A DNA stretch of 64,000 nucleotides from an uncultured Pseudomonadales bacterium (GTDB lineage: Bacteria; Pseudomonadota; Gammaproteobacteria; Pseudomonadales; Azotimanducaceae), in assembly GCA_951813515.1 (NCBI GenBank), contig OX638346.1:3465617-3529616 (forward strand). Reading direction: 5' to 3'. Below the pieces are notes generated by a model. That model was not told the origin of the DNA, ran no database searches, and saw only the letters and a list, made by a program, of their open reading frames with translations. How positions within the stretch are numbered: position 1 is the stretch's first letter; every line of letters begins with the position of its first letter. Positions 14,686 to 23,987 of this stretch are shown piece by piece. The translations under genes were made by a program, and so were the position numbers.

Positions 14686-17139
14686 ATGAACGAGATTCTA
14701 TCCACGTGGGCGAATCAATGCGGATTGGCTCATGTTCCGCTATTTGAAGCCGGTGAGACGGAGTTCGTCGATCAACATTGTGTGCTGTTGAACGGCGGCT
14801 ACGGGAGCTTTGCATTGTCTCTTGCCTCGACACCAAGTCCATGGCCTGAGTCGACGCGTTGGGCGTGGTCGAGCAATCTCCCACATCATGTGACGGTATC
14901 TAAGGACGATGTCAGCGTAATACGGTGGGACAAAGGCGATGCGGAGATCTTCACTCGGTCCACGGTAGAGCGCGACTTGTCGAGGTTTCACAAGTTCCTA
15001 GAAAGTGATCGAGTGGAATCCACGCAGCATGTCGTGAACTTTATGCGGGGGATGTTCCGGCGGGTCCGATCATTGGTGACGGACGCAGGAATGTCGGACG
15101 AACAGAGTACCGACGCGTTTTTGGCTTTTGTTTCACGAGCGATCGAACGATGGCGGGATGCGCACTCCGTAGCTGAGTCGACTCTGACGACTTGGCCACA
15201 AGGTGAAGATTTCTTGTCATCGCTGTCGACGAGTGCGGTCGAAGCGCTTTTGCAGGAAATCGAGTCGCCGGGATGGTTTGGCATCAATACGGAATTCGTC
15301 CCGAATCTGGCGATTCGACACGCGGGGAGCGAGATCTTCCAGGAGGCTCACTTCGAACTGCTACGTGCACCACAGCCGGATCTGTTCGGCTTTGTCGCTC
15401 CTGCGGATAGCACAAAAGTGACAAGAGGTGGAGCACACTTCACACCGCCGGCCCTTGCGCGAAGTCTTGTCGAGCAGACCCTATCACAAATCCGGGATTT
15501 GACTTCGCGGGACAATCTGGTGATTGAAGACCCGGCTTGTGGTTCTGGCGCTTTCTTGCATGAATCACTTCGTACACTTCGAAGGCTCGGTTTCTCCGGG
15601 CATGTAACTCTGGTAGGACGCGACCTTTCCTCTGCCGCAGTCTCCATGGCGAAATTCGTTCTCGAAAACTCCGTCCTGGATTGGGAACCAAGAGGCGGAA
15701 TGCTCATTGATGTGGCACGAGGGGATTCGCTTACGGATTCGCTGCCCCAAGCGGATGTGATGCTCATGAATCCACCATTTGTTTCGTGGGCTGGCCTCCC
15801 GCAGGAGCAACGGGAGACCATGAGGAAAGTTCTGGGAAAGAGCCTTAGGGGTCGTGGTGACCTAAGTATGGCTTTTGTTTCTAGAGCGGCGGGGGTTCTC
15901 CGGAAAGGTGGTGTATTGGGAACATTATTGCCTGGGAGTTTATTGACACTTGAGGCGTGCGACCGGTGGCGACGTGAGATATTGGAGAGATTCGATGTTG
16001 ACCTCGTGGCATCTTTGGGGGAATTCGGACTATTCAGATACGCGCACGTACAAGTCGCTATGCTGGTGTTAAAGAGGCCGGACTCCGACTTGGAGAGATC
16101 GGAGAGGGTCTATGGACTGCTGGCCGACAACCGTGCAGAGGCTACTAGCAACGCTCTACGGGGACTTCGCAAAAGCAGGCGAACAGTTGCGGGATCTCAA
16201 GGCGAGGGATGGCACCTGTTTGCTACAACCAGACGGCGCCTCAGGGAGAAGGGAACGTGGAGGCTAACGCCTCCCAGTATTGAGCATGCCGTGGCACGGT
16301 TACGTGAGTCTAGCCGTGTCGTGGCAATAGGTGATCGATTCCAAGTGAGGCAAGGAATTCGCACGGGAATGAACTCGGTCTTCATGCTCACGCGTACACA
16401 ACTCGATGAGTTGCCTCGGACAGAGCGTAGGTGGTTCCATCCGGCGGTAACAAACCAGTCGATACAAAGCGGGAAATTCGAACCCGGACGGTTTGTGTTC
16501 TATCCATATGACGACAGCGGATCTGCGATTCCCGATGAAGATACGCTGCGCCGCCTAGTGCCAACGTATTTTCGTCAATGCCTTGAACCGACGAGGTCAC
16601 GTTTAGAAGGGCGGGCGAGCATCCGACGTAGTGCTCGGAGTGACTGGTGGGGATTGTCTGAGCGTCGTTCTTGGGCCCTGGATGCAAGACCCAAGATCGT
16701 GTCCAAGTATTTTGGTGCTGCGGGTAGTTTCGCAACAGATCTCGAAGGTGGCTTGCATGTCGTGCAGGGCTACGCTTGGTTTCTGAGGTTCGATGAGTCC
16801 CTGACATCTTTGACGAATATCGATGAGGAGGCAATGGTGTTTACGGAGAGGGACGCATTGCTTGCGTACTCGGCCATCATGAACTCGCATGCCTTTGTAC
16901 GCGTCTTAGGCTTGTACTCAGCGCACGTCGCTGGCGGCCAGTTTGACATGAGTCCACGATACGTCAATGACGTGCCTGTTCCTGACATTTTTTGTTTGGC
17001 AGATGATGAGACCATCGGTGACGTCCTTCGGCGAATTGTGGAATTCCAAAAAGGGTTTGGGTCTAGGTCGGATGATGCCCAATTGGCAGACCAACTCTGT
17101 CAGGTCATCTACGGGGATGAGATTCTTCCGCGGGGATAG
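14686..17139 (+). CDS. N6-adenine DNA methyltransferase, type IIG/TaqI-like
   Basis: 817 residues from ATG 14686 (AAGG just upstream; the frame is open to 14602). The catalytic core has motif I DPACGSGAFL at 282 and motif IV NPPF at 362-365, the gamma-class order. The C-terminal third resembles a TaqI_C-type target-recognition domain (GIRTGMN, PKIVSKYF). The N-terminal 260 residues are helical and unassigned; no clear PD-(D/E)XK site was seen there. It probably makes m6A in a restriction-modification or BREX-like setting. It is followed after seven bases by an unknown gene that probably belongs to the same system. Confidence 0.85.
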   Translation: MNEILSTWANQCGLAHVPLFEAGETEFVDQHCVLLNGGYGSFALSLASTPSPWPESTRWAWSSNLPHHVTVSKDDVSVIRWDKGDAEIFTRSTVERDLSRFHKFLESDRVESTQHVVNFMRGMFRRVRSLVTDAGMSDEQSTDAFLAFVSRAIERWRDAHSVAESTLTTWPQGEDFLSSLSTSAVEALLQEIESPGWFGINTEFVPNLAIRHAGSEIFQEAHFELLRAPQPDLFGFVAPADSTKVTRGGAHFTPPALARSLVEQTLSQIRDLTSRDNLVIEDPACGSGAFLHESLRTLRRLGFSGHVTLVGRDLSSAAVSMAKFVLENSVLDWEPRGGMLIDVARGDSLTDSLPQADVMLMNPPFVSWAGLPQEQRETMRKVLGKSLRGRGDLSMAFVSRAAGVLRKGGVLGTLLPGSLLTLEACDRWRREILERFDVDLVASLGEFGLFRYAHVQVAMLVLKRPDSDLERSERVYGLLADNRAEATSNALRGLRKSRRTVAGSQGEGWHLFATTRRRLREKGTWRLTPPSIEHAVARLRESSRVVAIGDRFQVRQGIRTGMNSVFMLTRTQLDELPRTERRWFHPAVTNQSIQSGKFEPGRFVFYPYDDSGSAIPDEDTLRRLVPTYFRQCLEPTRSRLEGRASIRRSARSDWWGLSERRSWALDARPKIVSKYFGAAGSFATDLEGGLHVVQGYAWFLRFDESLTSLTNIDEEAMVFTERDALLAYSAIMNSHAFVRVLGLYSAHVAGGQFDMSPRYVNDVPVPDIFCLADDETIGDVLRRIVEFQKGFGSRSDDAQLADQLCQVIYGDEILPRG

Positions 17140-17146
17140 ACGCTAT

Positions 17147-17899
17147 ATGGTCGATCCGCTGATATTGAAGGAGGTGCAAGTGCAAGCCCACTTGGCGGAA
17201 TTGGGTCGGTTGTTGCAACGACACCTTCTCTTTCCTTCAGAAGTACGGTTGACGGCAGATTGGGGTGTTTCCCCGTTGGTTGCTGGGTTGGTAGGGGGTG
17301 GAAGCGAAACGGTGGCACGGAATGTAGGTAGGGATACCCCTGTCGCCCCAATATCTGATATAGACGGTGCTGGGCTTTATGCCTGGATTGGAATGCGGGA
17401 GGAGTGGGAGAGTGAGAAACAAGCAGGGCGAATCCGTCGATTCTCGTTTCGGTCGGTGAGCCTCACCGTGCATGCTGGATATCGGGGAAATAGATTCAAG
17501 CCGCAATTGTTCAGATCAGAGTGGTCAGGTTTTGCACGGTGGAACGGTACTGAGCTTGGACACCAGTCGCCAGGTGCGGGGCATCCTCACTGGCAGATTG
17601 ACTTAGTGGAGAGCATGGAACGCATCGCTGCTCACGACGCCAATGATCATCGTGCTGCGTTGAGGAGGCAAGTTGGAGATGTGATCCCGCAGGACTTTCC
17701 ACCAGGGGCAATGGGACGAGATGACCTGACGACCAAGGTTGGTTCGCTGAAGTTGAGTCGATTCCACATGGCAAGTGTCGCGCCGTGGTGGACGAGGGGA
17801 GTGGACGTACACATCAATTCACCGAGAGAAGCGCGTGACGTAGAGCTTTGGGTTGACAAGACAGTTTCGTATACAATTCAGGAACTTGGGCGCCTTTGA
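17147..17899 (+). CDS. Unknown partner of the adenine methylase
   Basis: 250 residues from ATG 17147; the frame opens earlier, inside the methylase gene. I recognise no family. Aromatic and basic patches (FRSEWSGFARWNG, HPHWQIDLVES) and a C-terminal conserved-looking block around ELWVDKTVSYTIQEL are visible. Seven bases separate it from the methylase. It could be the nuclease or specificity subunit. Codon use resembles the methylase, with lower GC than the core genes around. Confidence 0.6.
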   Translation: MVDPLILKEVQVQAHLAELGRLLQRHLLFPSEVRLTADWGVSPLVAGLVGGGSETVARNVGRDTPVAPISDIDGAGLYAWIGMREEWESEKQAGRIRRFSFRSVSLTVHAGYRGNRFKPQLFRSEWSGFARWNGTELGHQSPGAGHPHWQIDLVESMERIAAHDANDHRAALRRQVGDVIPQDFPPGAMGRDDLTTKVGSLKLSRFHMASVAPWWTRGVDVHINSPREARDVELWVDKTVSYTIQELGRL

Positions 17900-18018
17900 G
17901 TGTGAGCTCCAATCATCGGTAATGTGCTTGGACGATGATCCAGATCGGAGACGTCATCGACTAGTCGCTTGGCACCGCAGGATCAAGTCTACATCGGCGC
18001 CGACAAAGGGCATCCGAA

Positions 18019-18486
18019 TTAGTAGCGTCCTTCTTCCCGCAGCCTCTCCCGAACCTGCATCAGCACCTTGCCGTAGGTGTTCAGTCCCCGGGTATCGCGA
18101 CCGCAGCCCCAGTAGTAGTCGTACTGGCTGGTCTCGATGATGCGCCGCTCGCCGGTGGCCAGAAGTGCGATCGAAGCGTCCTCCGAAGTGCGGCACTTGC
18201 GGTATACGCCGCGCGTCATGTAGGTCTCCCGGAGGCTGTTCCAGTCGTTCCGGATGCGTCGCCGGTTGCGCTTGGCAAGCACCCGCGCCGCGTTCGGAGA
18301 CTCGGCGGTGCAGATCGCCTTGCGCAGGTCGGCATCCGTGAATTTCATGGCCTCGACATAGTGCGCGACGGATGGCCACACCTCGCCGTCAAGTTCGAAT
18401 CCGTGCCGGGAGTAGGCGGACAGGGGATCGTTGGCGTCTTCCATGGACACCAGCACGGCGTCCTGATCGATAGGTTCGAACGGCAT
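18019..18486 (-). CDS. NADAR family N-glycosidase
   Basis: 155 residues. The pattern SAYSRHGFELDGEVWPSVAHYVEAMKF and the C-terminal YYWGCGRDTRGLNTYGKVLM are typical of NADAR (YbiA-like) proteins, which act on N-glycosidic bonds of ADP-ribose or riboflavin-precursor metabolites. Some members remove ADP-ribose from guanine in DNA. The ATG follows the asnS stop directly (TGA-ATG with no gap), so translation is coupled to asparaginyl-tRNA synthetase. The substrate here is unknown. Confidence 0.85.
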   Translation of the reverse strand: MPFEPIDQDAVLVSMEDANDPLSAYSRHGFELDGEVWPSVAHYVEAMKFTDADLRKAICTAESPNAARVLAKRNRRRIRNDWNSLRETYMTRGVYRKCRTSEDASIALLATGERRIIETSQYDYYWGCGRDTRGLNTYGKVLMQVRERLREEGRY

Positions 18487-19866
18487 TCAGAACGCGGCGC
18501 TGTTGGGCACCCGGGGGAACGGGATGGCATCGCGAATGTTCTCCATCCCCGTCGCGTACAGCAGCAGTCTCTCGAGCCCCAGTCCAAAGCCGGCGTGGGG
18601 GACGGTGCCGTAACGCCTGAGATCGCGGTACCACCAGAGATCCTCGGCGACAGAAGCGTCCATGCGGTCGTCAAGCACGTCGATACGTTCTTCGCGCTGA
18701 CTTCCGCCGATGATCTCGCCGACCCCGGGCAGTAGCACGTCCATCGCGGCCACAGTTTTGGAATCGTCATTAAGACGCATATAGAAGGCTTTGATTTCCC
18801 TGGGATAATCAACCACGATTACGGGACCGTTCACGTGGTGCTCGGTGAGGTAGCGCTCATGTTCGGATTGCAGATCCCGCCCCCAAGCGACAGGAAACTC
18901 GAAGGACTCGCCAGACGCCTGGAGGATGTCAACGGCCTCGGTGTAGGTCAGACGTTCGAACGGGACGTCGATCACGCGCTGCAGCCGGTCGATGACACCC
19001 TTGTCTATGCGCTCGGCGAAGAACGCCATGTCGTCGGCGCATCGCTCGAGCACATCGGCGAGCACGGATTTGAGGAAATCGGAAGCGAGATCGGCGTTGT
19101 CTTCGAGGTTGGCGAACGCGACCTCGGGTTCCACCATCCAGAATTCCGCGAGGTGGCGCGTCGTATGCGAGTTCTCCGCCCGAAACGTGGGACCGAACGT
19201 GTAGACCTTGCTCATCGCCAGGCAATAGGACTCGGCGTTCAGTTGGCCGGACACGGTGAGAAAGGTCTCGCGGCCGAAGAAGTCGTCGCCGTAGCCGCCG
19301 GCGGGCCGGTTCGAGATGTCCAGCGTGCTGACGCGGAACAGGTCGCCGGCGCCTTCGCAATCGCTGGACGTGATGATCGGCGTATTGATCCAGAAGAAAC
19401 CATGCGAATCAAAATATCGGTGGATGGCCTGCGACAGCGCGTTGCGCACCCGGGTTATGGCACCAAACGTGTTGGTGCGGGGACGAAGGTGGGCGACGGA
19501 ACGCAGGTACTCGAACGTGTGACGCTTCTTCGCGATGGGGTAGGAATCCGGTTCGGCCACCCAGCCAGCGATACGGACGGCGTCAGCCTGAATTTCGCGG
19601 CTTTGCCCCCGACCCTGGGAAGCGACGACGACCCCTGTCACTTCGATAGCGCACCCGGCGGTGAGCGCGGTGATGTCGTTGTAGTTGGCGAGTTTCTGGT
19701 CAGCCACGACCTGGACGGCGTCGAAGCACGAACCGTCGTGCACGTGAATGAAGGAAAAACCGCCCCTCGAGGTACGCCGGGAGCGGATCCAGCCAGCGAT
19801 GGCAACGGCATCGCCAACGGGGATATCCTCGTGAATGACGGCTGAAACCGGCGTATGTTGCTGCAA
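18487..19866 (-). CDS. asnS: Asparaginyl-tRNA synthetase
   Basis: Class IIb synthetase that charges tRNA-Asn. It has an N-terminal OB-fold (GWIRSRR…[16 protein letters not shown]) and the class II core: motif 2 [21 protein letters not shown] and motif 3 [10 protein letters not shown]. The frame is open to 19968, but a strong promoter (TATAAT at 19897-19902) lies within that extension, so the start is most likely TTG 19866, giving 459 residues, close to E. coli AsnS (466). The NADAR gene follows in the same operon. Confidence 0.95.
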   Translation of the reverse strand: MQQHTPVSAVIHEDIPVGDAVAIAGWIRSRRTSRGGFSFIHVHDGSCFDAVQVVADQKLANYNDITALTAGCAIEVTGVVVASQGRGQSREIQADAVRIAGWVAEPDSYPIAKKRHTFEYLRSVAHLRPRTNTFGAITRVRNALSQAIHRYFDSHGFFWINTPIITSSDCEGAGDLFRVSTLDISNRPAGGYGDDFFGRETFLTVSGQLNAESYCLAMSKVYTFGPTFRAENSHTTRHLAEFWMVEPEVAFANLEDNADLASDFLKSVLADVLERCADDMAFFAERIDKGVIDRLQRVIDVPFERLTYTEAVDILQASGESFEFPVAWGRDLQSEHERYLTEHHVNGPVIVVDYPREIKAFYMRLNDDSKTVAAMDVLLPGVGEIIGGSQREERIDVLDDRMDASVAEDLWWYRDLRRYGTVPHAGFGLGLERLLLYATGMENIRDAIPFPRVPNSAAF

Positions 19867-19896
19867 CAGGGGCTCGCGTGCCGGGGCGACAAGCGG

Positions 19897-19926
19897 ATTA
19901 TAGGTTGCCGTGCGCAGGCCGGACAA
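19897..19926 (-). promoter_or_regulatory. Sigma-70 promoter of asnS
   Basis: On the minus strand TTGTCC (19926-19921) and a perfect TATAAT (19902-19897) are separated by 18 bases. Transcription would start near 19890, giving a leader of about 25 bases before TTG 19866. This excludes the longer asnS frame. Confidence 0.7.
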
Positions 19927-19952
19927 ATACGAAGGCGACAGGAGGCAAGCGC

Positions 19953-20780
19953 GTGAGGATGACGCCAAACCTAATCGCTGGGGCGGTGGCGCTGGCCATC
20001 GTCGGCTTCGGCTTCCTGCTGTGGAACGCTCTGATGCTCCGGGCGCCGGATTCGCCGGTATTTGGCCCGGCTACTGTACCTGAGGCGCCCGCGCCCGTTC
20101 CCGGCGTCATTGGGGAAGGGACAACCCCCTCCGAGCCGCCAGCGAGCGATTCCGGGTGCGTGCCGGTGCCCCAACCGGAATTGCCGCCGCTTGATCAGAG
20201 TGACGACTTTGTCTGGACGCAGATGGATGATTGCCTCGCCGCGCTCGTTCCGGACGAGGGCCCGATCGATATTCTCCGGCGCCTGGCGGCCGTGATGGAG
20301 AACGCCTCGCGGGGCGAACTGTCGCGTGCGGGATTCGCGCTTGTCGAGGCACCCGCTGGAGAGTTCAGCATAACGACGCGGGGGGAGCGGCATTACATCG
20401 ACGATGCGACCTTTCGTCGTTACGACGCTACCGTGGATGCGTTGACATGCGTGCCGCCACAACGTCTCGCAACGCTCGTGCGGTTGTTCCGTCCCCTGCT
20501 TGCGCAGTCGCTGCGTGACCTCGGCCTACCCGAGGCGGACGTCGACGCGGTTATCGACGATGCGTTGCGAGGCATCCTGGCAGTGCCGGTACCGCTATTG
20601 CCCATAGAAGTCGTGCAGACACACAAGGGATATTCGTACGCATATGAGAAGCTCGAGGCCGCCTCGCCCCTGAGCAAACAACTGGTGCGGCTGGGCCCGG
20701 ACAATCTCGTCAGGTTGCAGCGCTACGCGCGGGAGGTGCGCGCCGAGCTTCGCCAGCCCGCGCCCGAATGCGTCGATTGA
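19953..20780 (+). CDS. DUF3014 membrane-anchored protein
   Basis: 275 residues from GTG 19953, placed seven bases after GGAGG (19941-19945). One N-terminal membrane segment ([20 protein letters not shown]) is followed by a Pro-rich periplasmic linker and the DUF3014 domain: [54 protein letters not shown]. Its function is unknown. It is widespread in Gammaproteobacteria. It is transcribed divergently from asnS. Confidence 0.85.
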   Translation: MRMTPNLIAGAVALAIVGFGFLLWNALMLRAPDSPVFGPATVPEAPAPVPGVIGEGTTPSEPPASDSGCVPVPQPELPPLDQSDDFVWTQMDDCLAALVPDEGPIDILRRLAAVMENASRGELSRAGFALVEAPAGEFSITTRGERHYIDDATFRRYDATVDALTCVPPQRLATLVRLFRPLLAQSLRDLGLPEADVDAVIDDALRGILAVPVPLLPIEVVQTHKGYSYAYEKLEAASPLSKQLVRLGPDNLVRLQRYAREVRAELRQPAPECVD

Positions 20781-20833
20781 CCGAGTGGCCGACGACGGAA
20801 ATGGTGATTGCCTGACTTCCGGGCTGAAGCTAG

Positions 20834-20846
20834 ACAGTACGACTGT
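20834..20846. promoter_or_regulatory. Palindromic operator candidate of antitoxin gene
   Basis: ACAGT-ACG-ACTGT is a perfect 5-bp inverted repeat about 28 bases upstream of the Phd/YefM-type coding region. Antitoxins of this family repress their own promoter by binding short palindromes of this kind. Confidence 0.4.
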
Positions 20847-20873
20847 ACGGTTCAAGGTGAGTGCATAAACCAG

Positions 20874-21101
20874 GTGGGTGCAGAGGAAGCCAGGCGGAAA
20901 TTGCCCGAGCTGATCGATCGGGCCGAACGCGATGGAACGGTGACGATTGTCAGCAAGCGCGGTGTGCCAAGGGCCGCGATTGTCCCGATATCGCACGTCT
21001 CGGAGTCGGCCGCGCCGATGTTCACGTCCCTGCGAGGGTCGGCGCGAGGCTGCTATGGCGATGTCTCCGAGTACATTGACGAACTACGTCGCGAGTGGTG
21101 A
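20874..21101 (+). CDS. Phd/YefM-type antitoxin
   Basis: About 75 residues. GAEEARRKLPELIDRAERDG and VTIVSKRGVPRAAIVPI form the Phd/YefM DNA-binding fold, and the C-terminal part should wrap the toxin. The start is uncertain: GTG 20874 is the nearest usable codon, while a TTG-initiated frame begins at 20808 and would run through the palindrome. The stop overlaps the ATG of a toxin remnant by one base (TGATG). Confidence 0.75.
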   Translation: MGAEEARRKLPELIDRAERDGTVTIVSKRGVPRAAIVPISHVSESAAPMFTSLRGSARGCYGDVSEYIDELRREW

Positions 21102-21169
21102 TGGTGGAGATAGGCGAATTGCCGCGTCGGGGCCGGGTCCTGGTGGACAGCGCCCCGATAATCTACTGA
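21101..21169 (+). pseudogene. PIN toxin, truncated after first active-site Asp
   Basis: ATG 21101 begins a frame that reads GRVLVDSAPIIY and then stops (TGA 21167-21169). VLVDSAPIIY is the opening strand and first catalytic Asp of PIN-domain (VapC-like) RNases, which normally continue for about 120 residues. No continuation is found before the next gene. The toxin is dead and the antitoxin is an orphan. Confidence 0.65.
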
Positions 21170-21211
21170 TAGCGACGGTCTCGCTCGCCGCCGGCACGCC
21201 ACCGGGCGGCG

Positions 21212-22417
21212 CTACCCGGCGGGCGGCTGGTCTTCCTCCCAGCGCCCGACGTAGCGAGAAAGGTCGATGTCCTTGCGAAACGGCGCGCGGGCGGTGGTCC
21301 ATTCGGCGTCCTGTTCGACGTAGCGCTTTTCCTGCAGCAGGTAGCGCGCGACAGCCTGGCGAAGCCCGGTGTCCCTGATCCAATGAACGGAGTAGGTCGC
21401 CTGCGGCAGATAACCGCGGGCGACCTTGTGCGGACCCTGGGCCCCGGCTTCCACGCGTTGCAGGCCGTGCGCGATGGCGAAGTCGATGGCCTGGTAGTAG
21501 CACATTTCGAAGTGCAGGAAGCGATGGTCCTCGACGCAGCCCCAGTTGCGCCCGAATAGCGCATGGGAGCCGATGAAGTTCAGCGCCCCGGCGATGTAGC
21601 GACCGCTTCTGCGCGCCATGATCAGCAGCGTTCGCTCCGGCATGGATTCGTTCACCATGCTGAAGAACCGCCGATTGAGATACGGCGTGCCCCATTTGCG
21701 ATTGGCGGTATCCATGTAGAAGTCGTAGAAGCAGTCCCAGTGGCGTTCGGTCAGGTCGCTTCCCGTGACCCACTCCACCTCTATCTCGTCGCGTACCGCT
21801 TCGCGACGCTCGCGGCGAATGTTCTTGCGCTTTTTCGATGCCAGTTCGGAAAGGAAATCGTCGAACGTGTCGAAACCCGCGTTCGACCAGTGATATTGCG
21901 TATCCACCCGTTGCAGCAGGCCGAGCTTCGCAGCTCGCTCCCACTGCGATTTCGGCATGAAGGTGTAGTGCAGGGAACTGACGCCGATGCGCTCGGCAAC
22001 CTGCACGCTCGCGGCGAGAAGCTGTTCTTCCACGAGGCCAGCGCCTTCGCCGTCGGCGGGAAGCAGGCGAGGGCCGGTGGCGGGCGTGAAGGGAACGCTC
22101 GCCTGCAGCTTCGGATAGTACTCGCCGCCGGCGCGGTACCACGCCTCCGCCCAACCGCCGTCGAACACGTATTCGCCCCGGGAGTGCGACTTCAAGTACA
22201 TCGGCGCGACGCCGATCGTGCTGTCGCCTTCCTGCAGCAGCAGGTGGAACGGCTGCCATCCGGTCTTGGGCGATGCGCTGCCGCTTTCCTCCAGCGCGTG
22301 CAGGAAACGGTGGTCGAGAAACGGGTTGTATTCGTCGCCTGCGTTCGCGCAACGGTTCCACTCCCGGGCCGAAATGCCGGTGATGCCGTTGCAAATGCTG
22401 GCGGTTCGTTCAGTCAC
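21212..22417 (-). CDS. DUF482-type GNAT-fold protein (peptidogalycan-biosynthesis annotation)
   Basis: 401 residues of the COG3146 family, commonly annotated as peptidogalycan biosynthesis/recognition or GNAT acyltransferase. Family hallmarks are EYNPFLDHRFLHALEESGS near the N-terminus, SKKRKNIRRERR in the centre, and ALNFIGSHALFGRNWG plus FEMCYYQAIDFAI toward the end. The fold resembles FemX-like acyltransferases; the acceptor is not known. It is a single gene with its own promoter region, convergent to the antitoxin remnant. Confidence 0.85.
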   Translation of the reverse strand: MTERTASICNGITGISAREWNRCANAGDEYNPFLDHRFLHALEESGSASPKTGWQPFHLLLQEGDSTIGVAPMYLKSHSRGEYVFDGGWAEAWYRAGGEYYPKLQASVPFTPATGPRLLPADGEGAGLVEEQLLAASVQVAERIGVSSLHYTFMPKSQWERAAKLGLLQRVDTQYHWSNAGFDTFDDFLSELASKKRKNIRRERREAVRDEIEVEWVTGSDLTERHWDCFYDFYMDTANRKWGTPYLNRRFFSMVNESMPERTLLIMARRSGRYIAGALNFIGSHALFGRNWGCVEDHRFLHFEMCYYQAIDFAIAHGLQRVEAGAQGPHKVARGYLPQATYSVHWIRDTGLRQAVARYLLQEKRYVEQDAEWTTARAPFRKDIDLSRYVGRWEEDQPPAG

Positions 22418-22548
22418 TGGGGAGGCATTCTAACGGACGCCTCCCGGTCGCATGCATCGCGACGCACCGAATGCCATGAATTCGGCCGGCCCCTCGGTCC
22501 ACCCGGGCCAAGCCCACCTATCACCCTGCGCCTTGATAGACTGCGCGC

Positions 22549-23793
22549 ATGGACAAGAAAGCGCTCCTTTCCCAGCTCTCGATCGATCGGGATTCGGACG
22601 AGTCATCCTCGTCTGGTCGGCCGCTCAAGTGGCTTCTGCTGATCGCGGTCGTTGCCGGGGCGGGTTTCCTCGTCTTCACGGCTGTCCTGCCGATCGAGGC
22701 CTCGACGGTGGAGGTGCGTACGGCGGTCGCGCAGAACCTGGCAGCGGTCCCGGCGGGTGACAGCGTGCTCGATGCGACGGGCTACGTCGTGGCGCGACGC
22801 CAGGCGACGGTCAGTTCCAAGACCACCGGCAAGGTCGTGGAAGTCCTGGTGGAGGAGGGCATGCACGTCGAGGAGGGGCAACTCCTGGCGCAGCTTGACG
22901 ACAGCATTACCCGGGCGCAGCTCGAATTGTCGGAGTCCCAGCTTCGCGCCTCCCACGCAAGCCTCGACGAAATGAAGGTGCAGCTCAAGCAGGCGCGGCT
23001 GGACCTGGAGCGGACCTCCGGGCTTGCCGGGCGGCAGCTCGCGAGTCAGGCTGACCTTGATCGCGACACGCTCACGGTGGAGGGGCTGGTTGCGCGGCTG
23101 GCCCGAGTCGAACAGGAGTTGAACGTCGCCGAACGCCACGCCGATGTGCAGCGACAGATGCTGGAGGACATGCAGATCCGGGCACCGTTCGCGGGGGTCG
23201 TCGTGGCCAAGGCGGCCCAACCCGGCGAGATGATCTCGCCGGTGTCCGCCGGGGGCGGTTTCACGCGCACGGGCATTTGCACCATCGTCGACATGGACTC
23301 CCTGGAAGTGGAAGTCGATGTCAACGAGGCGTATATCAACAGGGTCTTTCCGGGGCAGCCGGTTACGGTCGCGCTGAACGCCTATCCGGATGTGCAGATC
23401 CCTGCTTCGGTCATCGCGATCATCCCGACGGCGGACCGCAACAAGGCAACGGTACGGGTACGCATCCGCATACTCGACCGCGATGATCGGGTGCTGCCCG
23501 ACATGGGGGTCAAGGTGCGCTTCCTGGACGATACTCCCGCGCCGCGGCCCGTGGCCGAAACAGGCGTCCTGGTGCCGGCCGATGCGGTCACCGACACCGG
23601 GAGCGAAGCCTACGTCTGGGTCGTGAGCGAGGATCGGGTAAGCCGGCGGCAGGTGGTCATCGCGGGGACGCGTGGTGACGCCCTGCGCGTCATCGCGGGA
23701 TTGGAGGGCGGCGAGCGCGTCGTTTCCTTCCCTGCCGGATCCTCTGTAGACCTGGACCTTGCAGAGGGCGACCGTGTACAGATCGTGAATTGA
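22549..23793 (+). CDS. MacA-like periplasmic adaptor subunit
   Basis: 414 residues. An N-terminal anchor (LLLIAVVAGAGFLVF) is followed by the lipoyl half-motifs (ATGYVVARRQATVSSKTTGKV and APFAGVVVAKAAQPGEMI), a central alpha-hairpin coiled coil (about 125-205) and a beta-barrel domain. It links an inner-membrane ABC permease to an outer-membrane channel. The ABC genes follow 194 bases downstream. No TolC homologue is in the window. Confidence 0.9.
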   Translation: MDKKALLSQLSIDRDSDESSSSGRPLKWLLLIAVVAGAGFLVFTAVLPIEASTVEVRTAVAQNLAAVPAGDSVLDATGYVVARRQATVSSKTTGKVVEVLVEEGMHVEEGQLLAQLDDSITRAQLELSESQLRASHASLDEMKVQLKQARLDLERTSGLAGRQLASQADLDRDTLTVEGLVARLARVEQELNVAERHADVQRQMLEDMQIRAPFAGVVVAKAAQPGEMISPVSAGGGFTRTGICTIVDMDSLEVEVDVNEAYINRVFPGQPVTVALNAYPDVQIPASVIAIIPTADRNKATVRVRIRILDRDDRVLPDMGVKVRFLDDTPAPRPVAETGVLVPADAVTDTGSEAYVWVVSEDRVSRRQVVIAGTRGDALRVIAGLEGGERVVSFPAGSSVDLDLAEGDRVQIVN

Positions 23794-23916
23794 ACATGCG
23801 CTCGTTCGACTACGGATTCCCCGGAAAGTGCACGACTGTCCGGCCGAAGGGTGACTTTTCGCATGGCGAACACGCCGGTCGCCAGCGCGGACCAACGCAA
23901 GCCATCCGAACTCTGG

Positions 23917-23922
23917 TATAAA
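23917..23922 (+). promoter_or_regulatory. Extended -10 promoter candidate of the ABC operon
   Basis: TGGTATAAA upstream of the ABC ATPase gives a -10 TATAAA with TG one base before it. No convincing -35 hexamer is seen. The 66-base leader to ATG 23988 would fit separate transcription of the three ABC genes. Confidence 0.3.
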
Positions 23923-23987
23923 ACGCCGCGCGAACCCGCCCGGAAGTTGCACAACCACGAAAACCGAAAGGTCTGGAGAGCCGTCCC

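Noticed and set aside
21084..22394. 436-aa minus-strand ORF
   Set aside because: Shadow of the DUF482-type gene at 21212-22417, Arg-rich and without domains.
22603..23958. 451-aa antisense ORF
   Set aside because: Antisense to the MacA-like adaptor; His/Arg/Asp-rich, no family.
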